Made by a program: the position numbers and the translations under genes. The notes under the pieces were generated by a model. That model did not search any database. It saw only the letters and a list, made by a program, of their open reading frames with translations, and was not told the origin of the DNA. Positions 61,741 through 64,000 of a stretch of 64,000 nt of DNA are shown one piece after another. This DNA is from Protula sp. h YS-2021 (taxonomy: Eukaryota > Annelida > Polychaeta > Sabellida > Serpulidae), in assembly GCA_949752745.1 (NCBI GenBank), contig OX457024.1:104438190-104502189 (forward strand). Direction: 5' to 3'. Each line of letters opens with the position of its first letter. Position 1 is the first letter of the stretch.

Positions 61741-62754
61741 TAATACTTTGTGCGTTCCCAATGCTCTCTCCCTTATCATGCTTTTGTACTTCGATCGTGA
61801 GGCAGAATGAATGTGAAGCATAGTATAAATATTGTTCAAATATTGATGATCTCTCATTTAAAATCAAGTGTAGTTTCCAAAATAATATCTAATATTCCTG
61901 AGTAGTAGAGGTGAACGCTTTTGTAAACATCCATTCTACCTTATGTGCTTTTGGTCACAATATAAACGCATTTTATTTTTTCAACGCTGTTCGAATTTAG
62001 CCATCATTAGAAAATGATCGGATAGACTTGAAAAGCATTCGCGGACAGACAAATTAGAAAGAAGAGAAGCAGTGTAAGGAAATGCTGCAGTGAATTTTAA
62101 CCCCGAGATGATTAATTGCTTTTCTGTGTTTTTATTTTCATTATTTTACAATGAAGACTTTGTTATTGTTTCACAGTAGTAGTTAGCCCTTTTTTTTAAA
62201 AAAATCACAGTGCTATTGTTACAAGTATGCTATGCATATGTGTTCATGAGTTGTCTTGTGTATATTGAGCGAAGACGTTGACTTTGTTTAAAAACAACAA
62301 CAACAACAACAACAAAACAAACATAAAAACGTTAAAATGTGTACGTGTGCCGTAACTGGGGAATTATCTCCGAACTGTGCACATTGGAAAACGACATTTA
62401 CCGAAAAGTAGCGATGCTGTGACATTGCTGAAAAGCGGTTCCGAATCTGGCCTGACGCATCGTGATCCATATATTTTTTGATGTTGTTAAATGTTATTTA
62501 CATGCATCTAAGAAACCTGAAAAAGAATTCCTAATGCCGTCAGAACTTGTTCTGTCGGAAGAAATAATGCGAAAATGCTCTAATTCACTCGCTTAAACAT
62601 AACAGCAAACATTTTTGATTGTATAAGAAAAGATGCGTTCAGTGTTCACTGTTATTTGTCACAATGCTCTCATATAAGTGAATTTAGTTCTTTTTTCACA
62701 ATTGGTTTGTGAAGCAAGAGAGCATTATAATAGTGGTTTTCACAACGGTGGCAA
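61741..62754. other. 3' flank, non-coding
   Basis: AT-rich, with a (CAA)n tract at 62296-62315. AATAAA signals for the voltage-sensor gene are not obvious close to its stop codon. Confidence 0.45.
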
Positions 62755-62758
62755 CTGA

Positions 62759-62860
62759 TGACGTCACAGAACCAATCACCTCCTCCATCTTGAGATGTGT
62801 CGAAAACGAGAATATAAATTCAGACAGCATTTCGTTGGTTATCGTTCAATACAGTGAAGG
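62759..62860 (+). promoter_or_regulatory. Candidate RNA polymerase II promoter (CRE, CCAAT, TATA)
   Basis: TGACGTCA (62759-62766), CCAAT (62772-62776) and TATAAAT (62813-62819) occur in the classical order and spacing, with an initiator-like TTCAATACAG about 30 bp after the TATA. I cannot identify a coding exon before the window end; the frame at 62934-63221 shows no domain. Confidence 0.5.
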
Positions 62861-62869
62861 ATGTAAAGG

Positions 62870-64000
62870 AGACTGATTTTGTTATCTATAATGCAAGACT
62901 GTACTTTCCATAGGTCAACCAGCTACACGAATCTTGAACCTGCGCCGTGTTCGATCACAGCTCTCTCCAGTTTCCGTCCATGAATCCGTAATATTCAAAT
63001 ACACTCGTCATTCGACCTGCATGTTCCGAGTAGACTGTTTTCCTGCAAGTCAAGATATAGAATTAGCTTTGAACTGGTCTATTGCTGTTGATTCAAGTTT
63101 CTTTGTCCAACAACAAACCGCTATGGTGGCTCAATCGGTTGTGTATAACACCTTTTTACTGCGCAGATCCACTGGGGAGGTCAGCCGTTTTATAACAACG
63201 AGCTCCTTTGGTTCAATGTAGCTATTTGCGCATGTCCGAGGTCCACCTTTTTCGCAGTATGACCCGAACTTCCAGCGACAGATGAAGGGAAGGTTTGCAA
63301 TAGGGGCAACGATCCAACTGCGTAGATAGCGTTCTTCAAAAGTTTGGATTACTAAGACTTCGATAGTGCAGTCGTTGGGCTGACACTCGGAAGCAAACTC
63401 ACGACGCAAACTGTCTGATAAAAACTATTTTGCAATGTTTTGCTTCTGTTGTTCTAAGCTGGATACATTCAAAATGTGATCTAGTTTTTTAAATTAAAAA
63501 TGCATCTGTTTAGTAAAACAAATGTAGTTGCATTTAATCGGAAAGTATACCAATTGTGTTTATATTAAAATCTCAATAAATAGCGTGTTTCAATCTTAAG
63601 TGTTTTTTTTTTTTTTTTTTTTTTTTGGTATTTTAACAAATATACACGTAGATTGATGGTGGTTTTCATTGGCCCATGAATAGTAGTGATAACAAGGGTT
63701 TATAGAAAGCAATGCGCAGATAGGTGTTTAAGGGAGGGCGGGGTGTGGGGGGGGGGGGGTGTGGTTGGGAGTTCCAAGGGACTCAGGTTTTTAGCGCGTG
63801 TTTGTGTGTGTGGATGGGGGAGGGCTGGACGTTTTGACTTGGGGAGGGGGTTTGACATACTTTTGACTGAAGAAATTAGTAAAAATAAAATGGGTGTTCT
63901 GCCAAGTGCCCAAACAACAGTTCATCTGGCGATAACAGGTGAGTTGTTATCACTGATCTATTCAAGTAAGAACGTATAACGCTTTAGCTGCTGGGCATAA
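62870..64000. other. Unassigned sequence at the window end
   Basis: Follows the promoter candidate. It holds a T-run (63604-63626) and G-rich stretches near 63735-63850. No exon, RNA or transposon identified; a first exon of a gene extending to the right is possible. Confidence 0.4.

Noticed and set aside
62934..63409. Frames of 92-95 residues after the promoter candidate
   Set aside because: Opposite-strand frames overlap each other and neither has a domain or splice support.

Overview
This is a window of animal nuclear DNA. It is AT-rich and intron-containing, full of minisatellites, microsatellites and small transposons, and most probably comes from a marine invertebrate. A mollusc is my best guess, from a short inverted-repeat element beginning ATGTCTCCCC of a kind common in bivalve genomes; nothing here proves it.

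Layout: 0-13.2 kb is repeat-dominated host DNA: a decayed pogo/Tigger-like transposase, a tRNA-derived SINE with a 12-bp target duplication, a 51-bp minisatellite, a ~142-bp tandem family and a recent array of a 1.67-kb unit. From 13,232 to 33,918 lies one complete Maverick/Polinton, 20,687 bp long, with ~415-bp terminal inverted repeats starting 5'-AG and a perfect 6-bp target duplication (ATTTTC). At 34,204-36,045 is a 1.84-kb foldback element, also ending in 5'-AG...CT-3' and also flanked by a 6-bp duplication (AAAGGA), so it looks like a non-autonomous Polinton relative. From 36 to 53 kb I see no convincing conserved gene, only minisatellites (38, 25 and 48 bp), microsatellites and small inverted-repeat elements. 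From 53,361 to 61,484 runs a multi-exon plus-strand host gene for an Hv1/TMEM266-like voltage-sensor protein with a coiled coil, a long Ser-rich tail and a TDL C-terminus. A CRE-CCAAT-TATA promoter candidate lies near 62.8 kb.

The Polinton carries the full virus-like gene set. Rightward genes are a Cys-rich protein, the protein-primed DNA polymerase B (with an expanded N-terminal zinc-finger array) and a cluster of PC4-like proteins. Converging on them from the right, on the minus strand, are adenain-type protease, double-jelly-roll major capsid, basic core protein, penton-type minor capsid, small conserved proteins, packaging ATPase and integrase, many joined by 4-bp ATGA overlaps. The arms hold putative host-interaction genes: a RING protein (left), a tandem CARD-like protein with an acidic linker (right) and a zinc-finger protein with a duplicated N-terminus (right). 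All frames appear open, so the element looks young and possibly competent for replication and particle formation.

The most unusual feature is at the 3' ends of the arm genes. Two of them end in a perfect match to the replication-dependent histone mRNA stem-loop (GGYYCUUYUNAGRRCC), 24 and 40 nt after the stop codon and without AATAAA, followed 12-13 nt later by a shared purine-rich GAAATGAAACGC-like element. A third arm gene has a variant hairpin with the same downstream element at the same spacing. The replication and structural genes instead lie upstream of AATAAA signals. This suggests that a Polinton may use histone-type 3'-end processing to tie its accessory genes to S phase.
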